This document shows positions 7,334-14,311 of a stretch of 25,461 nt of DNA, in pieces. The DNA lies in contig JBAVKQ010000235.1 of NCBI GenBank assembly GCA_049688395.1, positions 1 to 25,461 on the forward strand, read 5' to 3'. The translations under genes and the position numbers were made by a program. Below the pieces are notes generated by a model. The model was not told the DNA's origin, searched no databases, and saw only the letters and a program-made list of their open reading frames with translations. Source of the DNA: Prado023 sp049688395. GTDB lineage: Bacteria > Actinomycetota > Actinomycetes > S36-B12 > CAIYMF01. Each line of letters opens with the position of its first letter. The stretch's first letter is position 1.

Positions 7334-8740
7334 TCAGTACGAGATGCTCAGCGGGGCGTCGAGCTCGCGCTCGACGAACGGGTCGGCGACCGATTCCGGC
7401 GGGCCCTGCTTGACCACGCGGATGATCAGGCCCACCTCGACCACAGCCAGGATCGCGTAGAGCAGCGTGAAGCCGATCAGCGAGGTCCACACGGTCCAGG
7501 AGCTCACAATCGGCGAGACCCCGCTCGCGGTGGTCATCAGCCCGAACACGATCCAGGGCTGGCGGCCCATCTCGGTGAAGATCCAGCCGAAGCTGATCGC
7601 GAACAGCGGCAGGAACGGCAGGGCGATCCCGATTCGGGCCGCCCACCTGCTGGTCGGGCGACGATCACCCCGATAGGCCCACAGCGCCCACAGCGCGTAG
7701 GCTGCGGCAGCCATGCCCACACCCATCATGAGCCGGAACGTCCAGTAGCTCATCGGGATGTTCGGGGCGAAGTTGTCCAGGCCGGTCCATGCGTAGGTCC
7801 GGGCGTACTGCTCGTTGAGCTGGTTGATGCCCTCGACCTCGCCGTCCCAGGTGCCGGTGGCCAGGAACGACAGCAGGTTCGGGATGGTGATGGAGAAGAC
7901 CTCCTCCGAGCCGTCGAGGGTGCCCAGGGTGAAGATGGAGAAGTCCGCGGGTTGCGAGGTCTCCCACAGCGCCTCGGCGGCGGCCATCTTCATCGGCTGC
8001 TGCTCGGTCATGATCTTGCCGTCCACGTCGCCGGAGACCACCACGAAGACCGAGGCGACCAGCGTGGTGATCAGGCCCAGGCGCAGGCAGGCCTTGGCGA
8101 CATCGGCGCCGCGGTCCTTGACCAGCAGCCAGATCGAGATGCCGGCCACGAGGCTGCCGGCCACCATGAAGGACGCCGACAGAGTGTGCACGAACGCCAC
8201 GACGGTCGTGTTCTGGGTCAGCACCAGGCCGAAGTCGTTGAGCTCGGCGCGCCCGGTGACCTCGTTGATCTCGTAGCCCACCGGGTGCTGCATCCACGAG
8301 TTGGCCGCGAGGATGAAGTAGGCCGAGAGCATGGTGCCGAACGAGGCGATCCAGATGGTGGCCAGGTGCAGCTTCTTGGGCAATCGGTCCCAGCCGAAGA
8401 TCCACAGACCCAGGAACGTGGACTCCAGGAAGAACGCGAGCAGGCCCTCGATGGCCAGCGGGGCGCCGAAGATGTCGCCGACGAAGCGCGAGTAGTCGCT
8501 CCAGTTCATCCCGAACTGGAACTCCTGGACGATGCCGGTGACCACGCCCATGGCGAAGTTGATCAGGAAGATCTTGCCCCAGAACTTCGTGGCGCGCAGC
8601 CACTTCTCGTTGCCGGTGCGCACCCAGGCGGTCTGCATGCCGGCGACCAGCCAGCCCAGGCCCAGGGTGATCGGTACGAAGAAGAAGTGGTACACGGTCG
8701 TGATGGCGAACTGCCACCGCGCGAGATCCAAGGCTTCCAT
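7334..8740 (-). CDS. cydA: CydA, cytochrome bd oxidase subunit I
   Basis: A 468-residue heme-bearing subunit. Ligands and key residues can be placed by E. coli equivalence: His18 (H19, b595/d), His185 (H186, b558), Met338 in FRLMMG (M393, b558), Glu98 and Glu106 (E99/E107, proton path), Lys251 and Glu256 (quinol site) and the GRQPW motif (392-396). The protein is shorter than E. coli CydA because the Q-loop is the short form found in most actinobacteria and Firmicutes. I chose the ATG at 8740 (MEALDLARWQF) because it aligns with the usual N-terminus and has AGGG six bases upstream. The ATG at 8746 and GTG at 8758 are in-frame alternatives. The leader upstream holds several palindromes, described separately. 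Confidence 0.95.
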   Translation of the reverse strand: MEALDLARWQFAITTVYHFFFVPITLGLGWLVAGMQTAWVRTGNEKWLRATKFWGKIFLINFAMGVVTGIVQEFQFGMNWSDYSRFVGDIFGAPLAIEGLLAFFLESTFLGLWIFGWDRLPKKLHLATIWIASFGTMLSAYFILAANSWMQHPVGYEINEVTGRAELNDFGLVLTQNTTVVAFVHTLSASFMVAGSLVAGISIWLLVKDRGADVAKACLRLGLITTLVASVFVVVSGDVDGKIMTEQQPMKMAAAEALWETSQPADFSIFTLGTLDGSEEVFSITIPNLLSFLATGTWDGEVEGINQLNEQYARTYAWTGLDNFAPNIPMSYWTFRLMMGVGMAAAAYALWALWAYRGDRRPTSRWAARIGIALPFLPLFAISFGWIFTEMGRQPWIVFGLMTTASGVSPIVSSWTVWTSLIGFTLLYAILAVVEVGLIIRVVKQGPPESVADPFVERELDAPLSISY

Positions 8741-8840
8741 GGGCATCCCTGTCTGCACTGACCGGCCGGGGTGGCCCAGTCGGGGTCAGCCTCCCACCGC
8801 CCAGCAGCAGCCCATGCCTGACCATCGCCCGTATGTTCCA

Positions 8841-8852
8841 GGACCTAGGTCC
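8841..8852. promoter_or_regulatory. DosR/DevR-box-like perfect palindrome upstream of cydA
   Basis: GGACCTAGGTCC is a perfect 12-bp palindrome. With its flanks (AGGAC-CTAG-GTCCC, 8840-8853) it matches 9 of 10 arm positions of the DosR core GGGAC-N4-GTCCC. It lies about 100 bp upstream of the cydA start. The DosS/DosT-like kinase at the end of the cydDC operon makes a DosR-type response regulator a logical binder, but no such regulator is in view. Confidence 0.45.
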
Positions 8853-8856
8853 CGCG

Positions 8857-8872
8857 GCGAAGGTGCGAAGGT
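8857..8872. repeat. 8-bp tandem repeat in the cydA leader
   Basis: GCGAAGGT occurs twice head to tail (8857-8864, 8865-8872) between two palindromes. It could be a half-site pair for a regulator or chance; nothing more can be said. Confidence 0.35.
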
Positions 8873-8875
8873 CCG

Positions 8876-8889
8876 TACCCCGGGGGGTA
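8876..8889. promoter_or_regulatory. CsoR/CstR-type operator-like palindrome upstream of cydA
   Basis: TACCCC-GG-GGGGTA has perfect 6-bp arms around a 2-bp centre. This G-tract architecture is typical of operators for the CsoR/CstR/RcnR (DUF156) repressor family, which sense Cu(I), persulfides or Ni/Co. The right arm overlaps the candidate -10 of cydA, the position expected for a repressor. No DUF156 gene is in the window, so the regulator is inferred only. Confidence 0.4.
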
Positions 8890-8914
8890 TATGACCCAGG
8901 TCACACCGATCGGC
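8886..8914 (-). promoter_or_regulatory. candidate cydA promoter
   Basis: On the minus strand a -10 TATACC lies at 8891-8886, with a very poor -35 (GCCGAT, 8914-8909) at 17-bp spacing. A good -10 with a poor -35 is typical of activator-dependent promoters. A second weak -10 (CATACG) lies near 8830-8835, closer to the gene. Confidence 0.35.
8892..8903. promoter_or_regulatory. TGACC-CA-GGTCA inverted repeat in the cydA promoter
   Basis: Perfect 5-bp arms around a 2-bp centre lie within the spacer just upstream of the candidate -10. It shares the core GACC-YA-GGTC with the palindrome at 8841-8852; the centres are 51 bp apart, about five helical turns. The same factor might bind both, or this may be a separate site. 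Confidence 0.4.
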
Positions 8915-8926
8915 CCAGAAGGCCGA

Positions 8927-9871
8927 CTACATCGGCGGATCGGGGGTGCTGTCGGGGAAGACCGATGCGTCCTGCGGCGCGCTGGCGCTCAACCGTGCGA
9001 CCTCGTCGGCGGACAGCTCCAGGCCCGCGGCAGCCGCGGACGCGCGAGCGGTGGCCGGACGGGTGCTCCCCGGGATCGGGATGACCACCGGGGCCAGGGT
9101 CAGCAGCCAGGCCAGGGCCACCTGCTGTGCGCTGGCCTCGTGCGCCTGGGCCACCTGCGCGAAGGCCGCGTACCGGGAGCCCAGCTCGCCGGCCTGCGCG
9201 GCACCGCCCAGCGGCGACCAGGGCAGGAACGCGATCCCGCGCTCGGCGCAGCGGGCCAGCACGTCGGCATCGACCCGGTAGCGGGCCGAGAACTCGTTCT
9301 GCACCGCCACGATGCCGCCCGCCTCCGGCCCGCCGACCAGCTCGAGGGCCCGGTCCAACTGGGCACGGGTCACATTCGACAGCCCGATCCGCGCGGCGAT
9401 CCCCTGCTCCTTGACGCCAGCCAATCCGCCGATCTGGTCGTCGAAGGGCACGTCCGGGTCCAGCCGGTGCAGGTAGTACAGGTCGATCACGTCCACGCCC
9501 AGCCGCTGCGCAGAGGCCCGGGCCGCATCGCCGAGGGCCTCCGGTGAGCTGGCCCGCCCCCACAGGTCGCCACCGGGGCCGGGCGCCCGGGTGATGCCGC
9601 CCTTGGTGGCGAGGACCACGCCCTCCCGGTCCGCCGACGCCCCGGCCCAGGACCGCACCGCCTCGCCGACGAGCACCTCGTTGTGGCCGAAGTGCTCCCC
9701 GTCCGGGGCGTAGATGTTGGCCGTGTCGACCATGGTCATCCCGCTGTCGAGCGCGGCATGCACCGTGGCCAGCGCGCGCGGTCGCTCGGCGAGCATGTGC
9801 TCGCTGGAAAGCGGCATCGCGCCGAGCCCGATGGGGTACACGGCCAAGTCGGCGATCCTTCTGGTAGTCAT
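8927..9871 (-). CDS. aldo/keto reductase
   Basis: A 314-residue NADPH-dependent oxidoreductase of the TIM-barrel aldo/keto reductase superfamily. The catalytic tetrad is visible: Asp49 (MVDTANIY), Tyr54, Lys90 (LATKGG) and His135 (DLYYLHRLDP). Later family motifs are also present (GLSNVT, VQNEFS, LPWSPLGG, PIPGSTRP). The substrate cannot be predicted; such enzymes reduce aldehydes, ketones or sugars. The ATG at 9871 gives MTTRRIADLAVYPIGLGAM, the usual N-terminal strand, with GGCAGG eight bases upstream. It diverges from the phosphatase gene over 64 bp containing repeated half-sites, and ends 186 bp upstream of cydA. It could be read through into cydAB, though the cydA leader has its own promoter elements. 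Confidence 0.92.
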   Translation of the reverse strand: MTTRRIADLAVYPIGLGAMPLSSEHMLAERPRALATVHAALDSGMTMVDTANIYAPDGEHFGHNEVLVGEAVRSWAGASADREGVVLATKGGITRAPGPGGDLWGRASSPEALGDAARASAQRLGVDVIDLYYLHRLDPDVPFDDQIGGLAGVKEQGIAARIGLSNVTRAQLDRALELVGGPEAGGIVAVQNEFSARYRVDADVLARCAERGIAFLPWSPLGGAAQAGELGSRYAAFAQVAQAHEASAQQVALAWLLTLAPVVIPIPGSTRPATARASAAAAGLELSADEVARLSASAPQDASVFPDSTPDPPM

Positions 9872-9928
9872 GCGTGCAGCCTGCCACGGGACGGCTGCAC
9901 TTTCGCCTCGACCTGCACGCACTAGCCT
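9872..9928. promoter_or_regulatory. divergent promoter region with repeated GTGCAG half-sites
   Basis: GTGCAGCC (9874-9881) and GGCTGCAC (9893-9900) form perfect 8-bp arms around 11 bp. A further CTGCACGC (9913-9920) is the exact complement of GCGTGCAG (9872-9879). Three copies of the half-site GTGCAG/CTGCAC therefore lie between the two genes. On the + strand a -10 TAGCCT (9923-9928) follows directly, with a weak -35 near 9901. The last half-site falls between them, consistent with repression. Confidence 0.4.
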
Positions 9929-9935
9929 GAGCGCC

Positions 9936-11492
9936 ATGACGCTGCGGCACCGGGTGATGGCGGTGGCGCTGGCCGCGCTCGCGATCATCGCCGTGCTCGG
10001 CGCGCAGCTGGTCCTTCGCTACGCCGACACCCAGCGCAGTCTGGCCGAGGTCGTCGACACCCTCGCGCCGGCCGGCACCGCGGTGGCCGACCTCAACGAG
10101 GACATCAACAACATGGAGCGCAGGCTGCGGATCTACGTGTCCTCGGATGCCAAGGGGATGAACCTGCTCTACCAGGCCGCCGTGCAGTCCGCCCAGGCCA
10201 ACGTGGCCGAACTGGGCAGCCTGCTCTCGGACCGGGAGCCCGCCAGCACCCTGCTCGGCGAAGTCGACGGGGCGCTGCAGACCTGGCTGCTCGCCGTGGG
10301 CGGGCCGGTGACCGCCGCCATGGCCGACGGCGAGGTCGGGACCGCCCAGGCGATCCTGGACTCCAGCGAGTCCCAGTCGGCCTACGTGGAGCTGACCGGC
10401 GAGACCTACCGACTCTCGGCGGTGCTCTCCAGCGAGAGCAGCACGGCGCTGAGCGCCACCGAGTCCGCCGCCCGGCGCCTGGCCTGGTCGTTGGGGATCG
10501 CCCTGATCGTGCTGTTCCTGCTGCCGCTGGCCACCTACGTGGCGATCCGTCGGCACGTCCTGCGACCGGTCAGCGAGCTGCGCTCCCAGCTGCGCGCAGC
10601 GGCCACGCCCGGCGGTCAGGACGCGGTGATCCTGCCCAGCGGCCCGCCGGAGCTGCGCGACCTGGGCGTGGACGCCGAGGCGCTGCGCCGCGCGCTGGTC
10701 CACGAGATCGATCAGGCCCACGCCGCCCGGACCGCCTTGGAGCAGGAGGGCCCGGTGGTCGACGCGATCCGCCGCGAGCTGACGGCCCGGGCCGACGGGC
10801 ATCCCCTCGGGGTGCGGATCGAGGGCGTGCTGCGCCCGGCGGAGGGCGTGCTCGCCGGCGACTTCTGGGACCGGATCCCGCTGACCGACGGTCGCGCAGC
10901 CGTGATCGTCTGCGACGTGTCGGGTCATGGGCCCCGCGCCGGCATCGTGGCGATGCGCCTGAAGACCTCGATCACCCTGGGCCTGGTGGCCGGGCTGGAC
11001 CCCCCGCAGATCCTGCACCGGGCGTGCGATGCGTTCGCCGACGAGCCGGGCCGGTTCGCCACGGTGGTGGTGCTGATCGCCGACACGGCCACGAGCACCG
11101 TGCACTGGGTCAACGCCGGGCATCCAGCACCACGGTTGGTGCGCTCGGACGGCGCGATCGAACGCCTCGGGCCGACGGGGCCGATGATCAGCTGGCTGGG
11201 TGGGGCGTGGGCGATGCGCAGCGCCCCGATGCGGCCCGAGGACGTGGTGCTGGCCTTCACCGATGGGATCCTGGAGAGCCGCGACCTGGCAGGTGAGGAG
11301 CTCGGCGACGAGGAGCTGGACACCCACCTGCGCACCGCGGCCGGGTACGCCGGAGATCCCTCCGCGGTCGTGGCTCAGGTGCTGGCCACGGTGCGCGGGC
11401 GGGCGGCGGACCTCGGAAGAGACGACGTGACGCTGGTGGCGCTGCAGATGGATCCGCCTGTCAAGCCCTCGATCCCCTCACCCCGCCGATAG
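9936..11492 (+). CDS. membrane-anchored PP2C-type (RsbU/SpoIIE) serine phosphatase
   Basis: A 518-residue sensor phosphatase. Membrane segment 1 is at about 7-27, followed by an extracytoplasmic helical sensor region (28-182, CHASE3-like length), membrane segment 2 (183-204), a HAMP-like linker (205-260) and a PP2C/SpoIIE phosphatase domain (about 288-505). Metal-binding acidic residues are present: Asp309 (AGDFWD), Asp327 (CDVSGHG), Asp443 (FTDGILE) and Asp496/497 (GRDDVTL). The family dephosphorylates anti-sigma-factor antagonists in partner-switching pathways. No anti-sigma kinase or antagonist gene is adjacent, so the target is unknown. The ATG at 9936 lies 7 nt after a TAGCCT -10 and has no Shine-Dalgarno, so the mRNA is probably leaderless. 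A hairpin follows the stop. Confidence 0.9.
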   Translation: MTLRHRVMAVALAALAIIAVLGAQLVLRYADTQRSLAEVVDTLAPAGTAVADLNEDINNMERRLRIYVSSDAKGMNLLYQAAVQSAQANVAELGSLLSDREPASTLLGEVDGALQTWLLAVGGPVTAAMADGEVGTAQAILDSSESQSAYVELTGETYRLSAVLSSESSTALSATESAARRLAWSLGIALIVLFLLPLATYVAIRRHVLRPVSELRSQLRAAATPGGQDAVILPSGPPELRDLGVDAEALRRALVHEIDQAHAARTALEQEGPVVDAIRRELTARADGHPLGVRIEGVLRPAEGVLAGDFWDRIPLTDGRAAVIVCDVSGHGPRAGIVAMRLKTSITLGLVAGLDPPQILHRACDAFADEPGRFATVVVLIADTATSTVHWVNAGHPAPRLVRSDGAIERLGPTGPMISWLGGAWAMRSAPMRPEDVVLAFTDGILESRDLAGEELGDEELDTHLRTAAGYAGDPSAVVAQVLATVRGRAADLGRDDVTLVALQMDPPVKPSIPSPRR

Positions 11493-11510
11493 GACCGACG
11501 GGTCGGATCC
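11492..11510 (+). terminator. hairpin at the phosphatase stop codon
   Basis: GGACCGAC (11492-11499) pairs with GTCGGATCC (11502-11510) with one bulged base and a very small loop at the CCGAC-GG-GTCGG centre. It starts at the last base of the TAG stop. It is the only strong fold before the 32-bp repeats and lacks a T-run. Confidence 0.4.
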
Positions 11511-11546
11511 CTGCGGAATCGATTGCCGGTGCTCACCAGGCCGAAT

Positions 11547-11643
11547 CGACCACACGGACTCCCGGACCGGCGCGCCACTCGACACGGACTCCTGGACCGG
11601 CGCGCACCACTCGACACGGACTCCTGGACCGGTGCGCGCTACT
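11547..11643. repeat. three tandem 32-33-bp repeats at the 3' end of the ABC exporter gene
   Basis: Copies lie at 11547-11579, 11580-11611 and 11612-11643. The second and third differ at 3 of 32 bases; the first has a 1-bp insertion and a few changes. Each contains a CGAC...ACGGACTCC...GGACCGG core. The third copy includes the TAG stop of the ABC exporter, so the array looks like a duplication of the gene's 3' end and downstream flank. There are no spacers, so it is not a CRISPR. Confidence 0.85.
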
Positions 11644-13474
11644 CGAGGAAGCCGCCGGACTGGTGGGTCCACAGCCCTGCGTACACCCCGCCCGCGGCCA
11701 GCAGCTGCGCGTGCGAGCCCTGCTCCACGATCCTGCCCTCGGCCAGGACCACGATCCGGTCCATGGCCTGCACGGTGCTCAGCCGGTGGGCGATCACGAT
11801 CGTGGTGCGCCCGCGCATCGCGTGCGCCAGCGCGGCCTGGATGTGCACCTCGCTCTCGCTGTCCAGCGCGGAGGTGGCCTCGTCCAGGACCAGGATGCTG
11901 GCGTCCTTGAGGACGGCGCGGGCGATGGCGACCCGCTGGCGCTGGCCACCGGAGAGCTTCACGCCACGCTCGCCGACCATGGTCTGGTAGCCCGCCGGCA
12001 GCTTGGTGATGAACTCGTCCGCGCTGGCCTTGCGGGCGGCCTCGCGGACCTGCTCGGGGGTGGCTCCGGGCCGTCCGTAGGCGATGTTGTCGGTGATGGA
12101 GCGGTGGAACAGCAGCGGCTCCTGGGCGACGTAGGCGATCGCACTGCGCAGCGAGGGTTGGGTCACCTCCCGGATGTCCTGGCCGTCGACGCGCACCGCA
12201 CCGGAGTCCACGTCGGAGAAGCGGAGCAGCAACCGGGTCAAGGTGGACTTGCCACTGCCCGAGTGCCCGACCAGCCCGATCTTCTCGCCCGGGGCGATGT
12301 CCAGGGTGAACTCGTCGAAGAGGGCCTGCTCCCCCTCGCCCTCGTGGGTGAAGGTGACCCGGTCGAAGACCACGCCCCCGGGGCCGCGCTGGAACTGCGC
12401 GTCGCCGTCGGTGACGGTCGGCTCGATGGCCAGGATCTCGACCATGTCGTGGGCGTCGCCCATCACCCGGTTGTAGTTGCGCATCACCTGGGTGATCTCC
12501 CAGAGCTGGTCGGTGACGGTCAGCGTGTAGGTGGTGGCCAGGTAGACCGCGGCCACCGAGAGGTACTGCGCCTCGGAGGCCACCACGGCCGCCAGTACCG
12601 CACCGGTGTTCATGATCGCGACCACCGCGGAGAACCCCGACGAGTAGCCCAGGAACGAGCGCATCACGTGCAGCGAGTTGGTGCGCCACTCACCGGCGAC
12701 CAGCCGGGCGCTGGCACTCTCGGTGGCTTCCGCGCCGGCGGACTTCACCGCCGAGATGTTGGTCATGACGTCGGCCAGGAACCCGGTCATCCGGGTCGAG
12801 GACTGCGCCTCGGCGACGTTGAGCCTCTCCATGGACCGCGCGGAGAGCACCACGAAGCCAGCGAAGAGCAGGGTCATCGCGAAGAGGAACGCCGAGTACC
12901 ACGGCAGGATGAAGGCGGTGATCGTCACGGCCGCGACCACGGTGGTGAGCACCGGGATGACCTGCCAGACGATCGTGTCCCAGAACATCTCGAACGCCCC
13001 GGTGAACTTGTTCGTCTGGGAGACCAACGAGCCGGAGAACCGGTCGGAGTGGAACCCCAGGCTCTGCCCGCTCAGGTGGTCGAAGACGCGCTGGTAGAGC
13101 CGCTTCATCGCCATGACCTCGAAGGACCACGCCGCGTACAGCGCGATCCGCCAGCCGACCACCTGGCCGAGCACCTGGGAGAGCGCATACCAGGCGACCA
13201 GCGGCCAGCCCGACTCCCAGGTGACGGTGCCGGCCTGGACCTGGGTCAGCAGCAGGGAGATGACATACGGCCCGACGAAGCGGGCGAGCAGCACGGTGAA
13301 GATCGGGGTGATCAACGCGAAGGCCAGGCGCACCGGGAACTGCGCTGCTGCGCCCCAGTACAGCGCGATCGTCTCGCGGCTGCGCGCGGTCCGCCCGTGC
13401 TCGGGCGCGCCGGGCACGGCAGCGCCGGCGGCCGGGGACCCGGCTGCCTGCGACTGGTCCTGCTCGACGGACAT
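11639..13474 (-). CDS. ABC exporter with fused membrane and ATPase domains
   Basis: A 611-residue half-transporter of the multidrug/lipid exporter (type IV, MsbA-like) class, expected to work as a dimer. The N-terminal membrane domain has about six helices (45-330). The ATPase domain has Walker A GHSGSGKST (403-411), signature LSGGQ (507-511), Walker B ILVLDE (527-532) and switch His563, all intact, so a homodimer is plausible. The substrate is unknown. I chose the ATG at 13474 (MSVEQDQSQ) because upstream in-frame sequence is Arg-rich and lies in the gap after trmL. The N-terminal 35 residues are a low-complexity cytoplasmic extension. trmL lies 86 bp upstream on the same strand with a hairpin between. 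The 3' end carries 32-bp tandem repeats. Confidence 0.92.
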   Translation of the reverse strand: MSVEQDQSQAAGSPAAGAAVPGAPEHGRTARSRETIALYWGAAAQFPVRLAFALITPIFTVLLARFVGPYVISLLLTQVQAGTVTWESGWPLVAWYALSQVLGQVVGWRIALYAAWSFEVMAMKRLYQRVFDHLSGQSLGFHSDRFSGSLVSQTNKFTGAFEMFWDTIVWQVIPVLTTVVAAVTITAFILPWYSAFLFAMTLLFAGFVVLSARSMERLNVAEAQSSTRMTGFLADVMTNISAVKSAGAEATESASARLVAGEWRTNSLHVMRSFLGYSSGFSAVVAIMNTGAVLAAVVASEAQYLSVAAVYLATTYTLTVTDQLWEITQVMRNYNRVMGDAHDMVEILAIEPTVTDGDAQFQRGPGGVVFDRVTFTHEGEGEQALFDEFTLDIAPGEKIGLVGHSGSGKSTLTRLLLRFSDVDSGAVRVDGQDIREVTQPSLRSAIAYVAQEPLLFHRSITDNIAYGRPGATPEQVREAARKASADEFITKLPAGYQTMVGERGVKLSGGQRQRVAIARAVLKDASILVLDEATSALDSESEVHIQAALAHAMRGRTTIVIAHRLSTVQAMDRIVVLAEGRIVEQGSHAQLLAAGGVYAGLWTHQSGGFLE

Positions 13475-13521
13475 CGGACAAGGATGGACCCGGTCCGGGC
13501 ACGCACCCAAATCCCGCCCGG

Positions 13522-13540
13522 GCAGCCGACCGGTGGCTGC
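13522..13540 (-). terminator. hairpin after trmL
   Basis: GCAGCC (13522-13527) and GGCTGC (13535-13540) form perfect 6-bp arms with a 7-nt loop, about 20 nt past the trmL stop. It may separate trmL from the ABC exporter gene or only attenuate. Confidence 0.4.
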
Positions 13541-13560
13541 GCGCCGCGCGGCGAACCGGC

Positions 13561-14025
13561 TCAGCCGGCGCCGGCGAACCCGTTCTGCCGCCACGCCTCG
13601 TACACGGTCACCGCGACCGCATTGGACAGGTTCAGTGAGCGGTTGCCCGCGAGCATCGGCAGCCGGAGTCGGTCCTCGGCCGCGAAGTCGGCCAGGACGT
13701 CGGCCGGCAGGCCGGTGGGCTCCGGGCCGAACAGGAAGACGTCACCGGGACGCAGCGCCATCTCGTGCGGGGTCCGCCCACCACGGGCGGTCGTGGCGTA
13801 CCAGTGTCGGTCGGCCAGCTCAGCCCGGACCGTGGCGAGGTCCGGGTGGACGCTGACCATGGCAAGGTCGTGGTAGTCCAGTCCTGCCCGGCGCAGCGGA
13901 GCCTCGTCGAGGGTGAACCCCAGCGGTTCGACCAGGTGCAACCGGGCACCGGTGTTGGCGCACAGCCGGATCACGTTGCCGGTGTTGGGCGGGATGCGCG
14001 GGCTGAACAGGACAACCTCGAACAC
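13561..14025 (-). CDS. trmL: TrmL/CspR-type tRNA (cytidine/uridine-2'-O-)-methyltransferase
   Basis: A 154-residue minimal SpoU/SPOUT methyltransferase, the family that methylates the ribose of wobble position 34 in tRNA-Leu using S-adenosylmethionine. The three SPOUT motifs are visible: motif 1 SPRIPPNTGNVIRLCANTG (8-26) with the catalytic Arg20 region, motif 2 FGPEPTGLP (GPExxGLP) and motif 3 RSLNLSNAVAVTVYEAW, which forms the knot and binds SAM. Length matches TrmL, with no RNA-binding extension. The start is GTG at 14025 (residues VFEVVLFSPR), with only a weak GGCGGA upstream. An internal palindrome GCCGGCGCCGGC falls in the last codons and is probably coding coincidence. Confidence 0.9.
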   Translation of the reverse strand: MFEVVLFSPRIPPNTGNVIRLCANTGARLHLVEPLGFTLDEAPLRRAGLDYHDLAMVSVHPDLATVRAELADRHWYATTARGGRTPHEMALRPGDVFLFGPEPTGLPADVLADFAAEDRLRLPMLAGNRSLNLSNAVAVTVYEAWRQNGFAGAG

Positions 14026-14232
14026 GTGTGGGTCCGCCTGCTCAGGCGCCGGGGGTCGAGGTCGACCAGTGGCGCCCGTTCTCGGTGTCGGCCCCGGTGG
14101 TGCCGGTCGCCCCGGACAGGCCTCGTGCGAGCCGACTGTCGGGGCGCAGCGACCAGGAGGTTGGTGGCGCAGTCCCCATCCGCCGCGCGGAGGGTGACGG
14201 CCAGTCCATGCGCGCAGAGTAGCCGCCGGTGT

Positions 14233-14262
14233 GGGGGCCGGTCGGGTCGGGCCGGTCGGGGG
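14233..14262 (+). other. G-quadruplex-capable tract in the MerR-trmL gap
   Basis: Four G-runs with loops of 6, 2 and 6 nt (the 6-nt loops are both CCGGTC) fit the pattern G3+N1-7 repeated and are mirror-symmetric in layout. The rest of the 286-bp gap (14026-14311) shows no convincing gene. GC-rich genomes produce such motifs by chance. Confidence 0.35.
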
Positions 14263-14289
14263 CGGCCGGCTGGTCCAGGTTGGCCAGAT

Positions 14290-14305
14290 CGGGTGGGCCG
14301 ACCCG
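14290..14305 (-). terminator. small hairpin after the MerR gene
   Basis: CGGGT (14290-14294) pairs with ACCCG (14301-14305) with a 6-nt loop, starting about 7 nt beyond the MerR stop. The stem is short and has no T-run. Confidence 0.3.
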
Positions 14306-14311
14306 CTTCGA

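Noticed and set aside
7148..8761. A 537-residue plus-strand open frame over cydA
   Set aside because: It lies opposite an unmistakable cydA with all heme ligands; its own translation is low-complexity and without family features.
11547..11643. Possible CRISPR array
   Set aside because: Three copies are directly tandem with no spacers and no cas genes nearby.
13564..13575. Perfect palindrome GCCGGCGCCGGC as an operator
   Set aside because: It lies in the last codons of trmL (Ala/Gly codons), where such words arise by codon bias.
14028..14230. Short plus-strand frames in the MerR-trmL gap
   Set aside because: No ribosome binding site, no recognisable motif, and composition like shadow frames.
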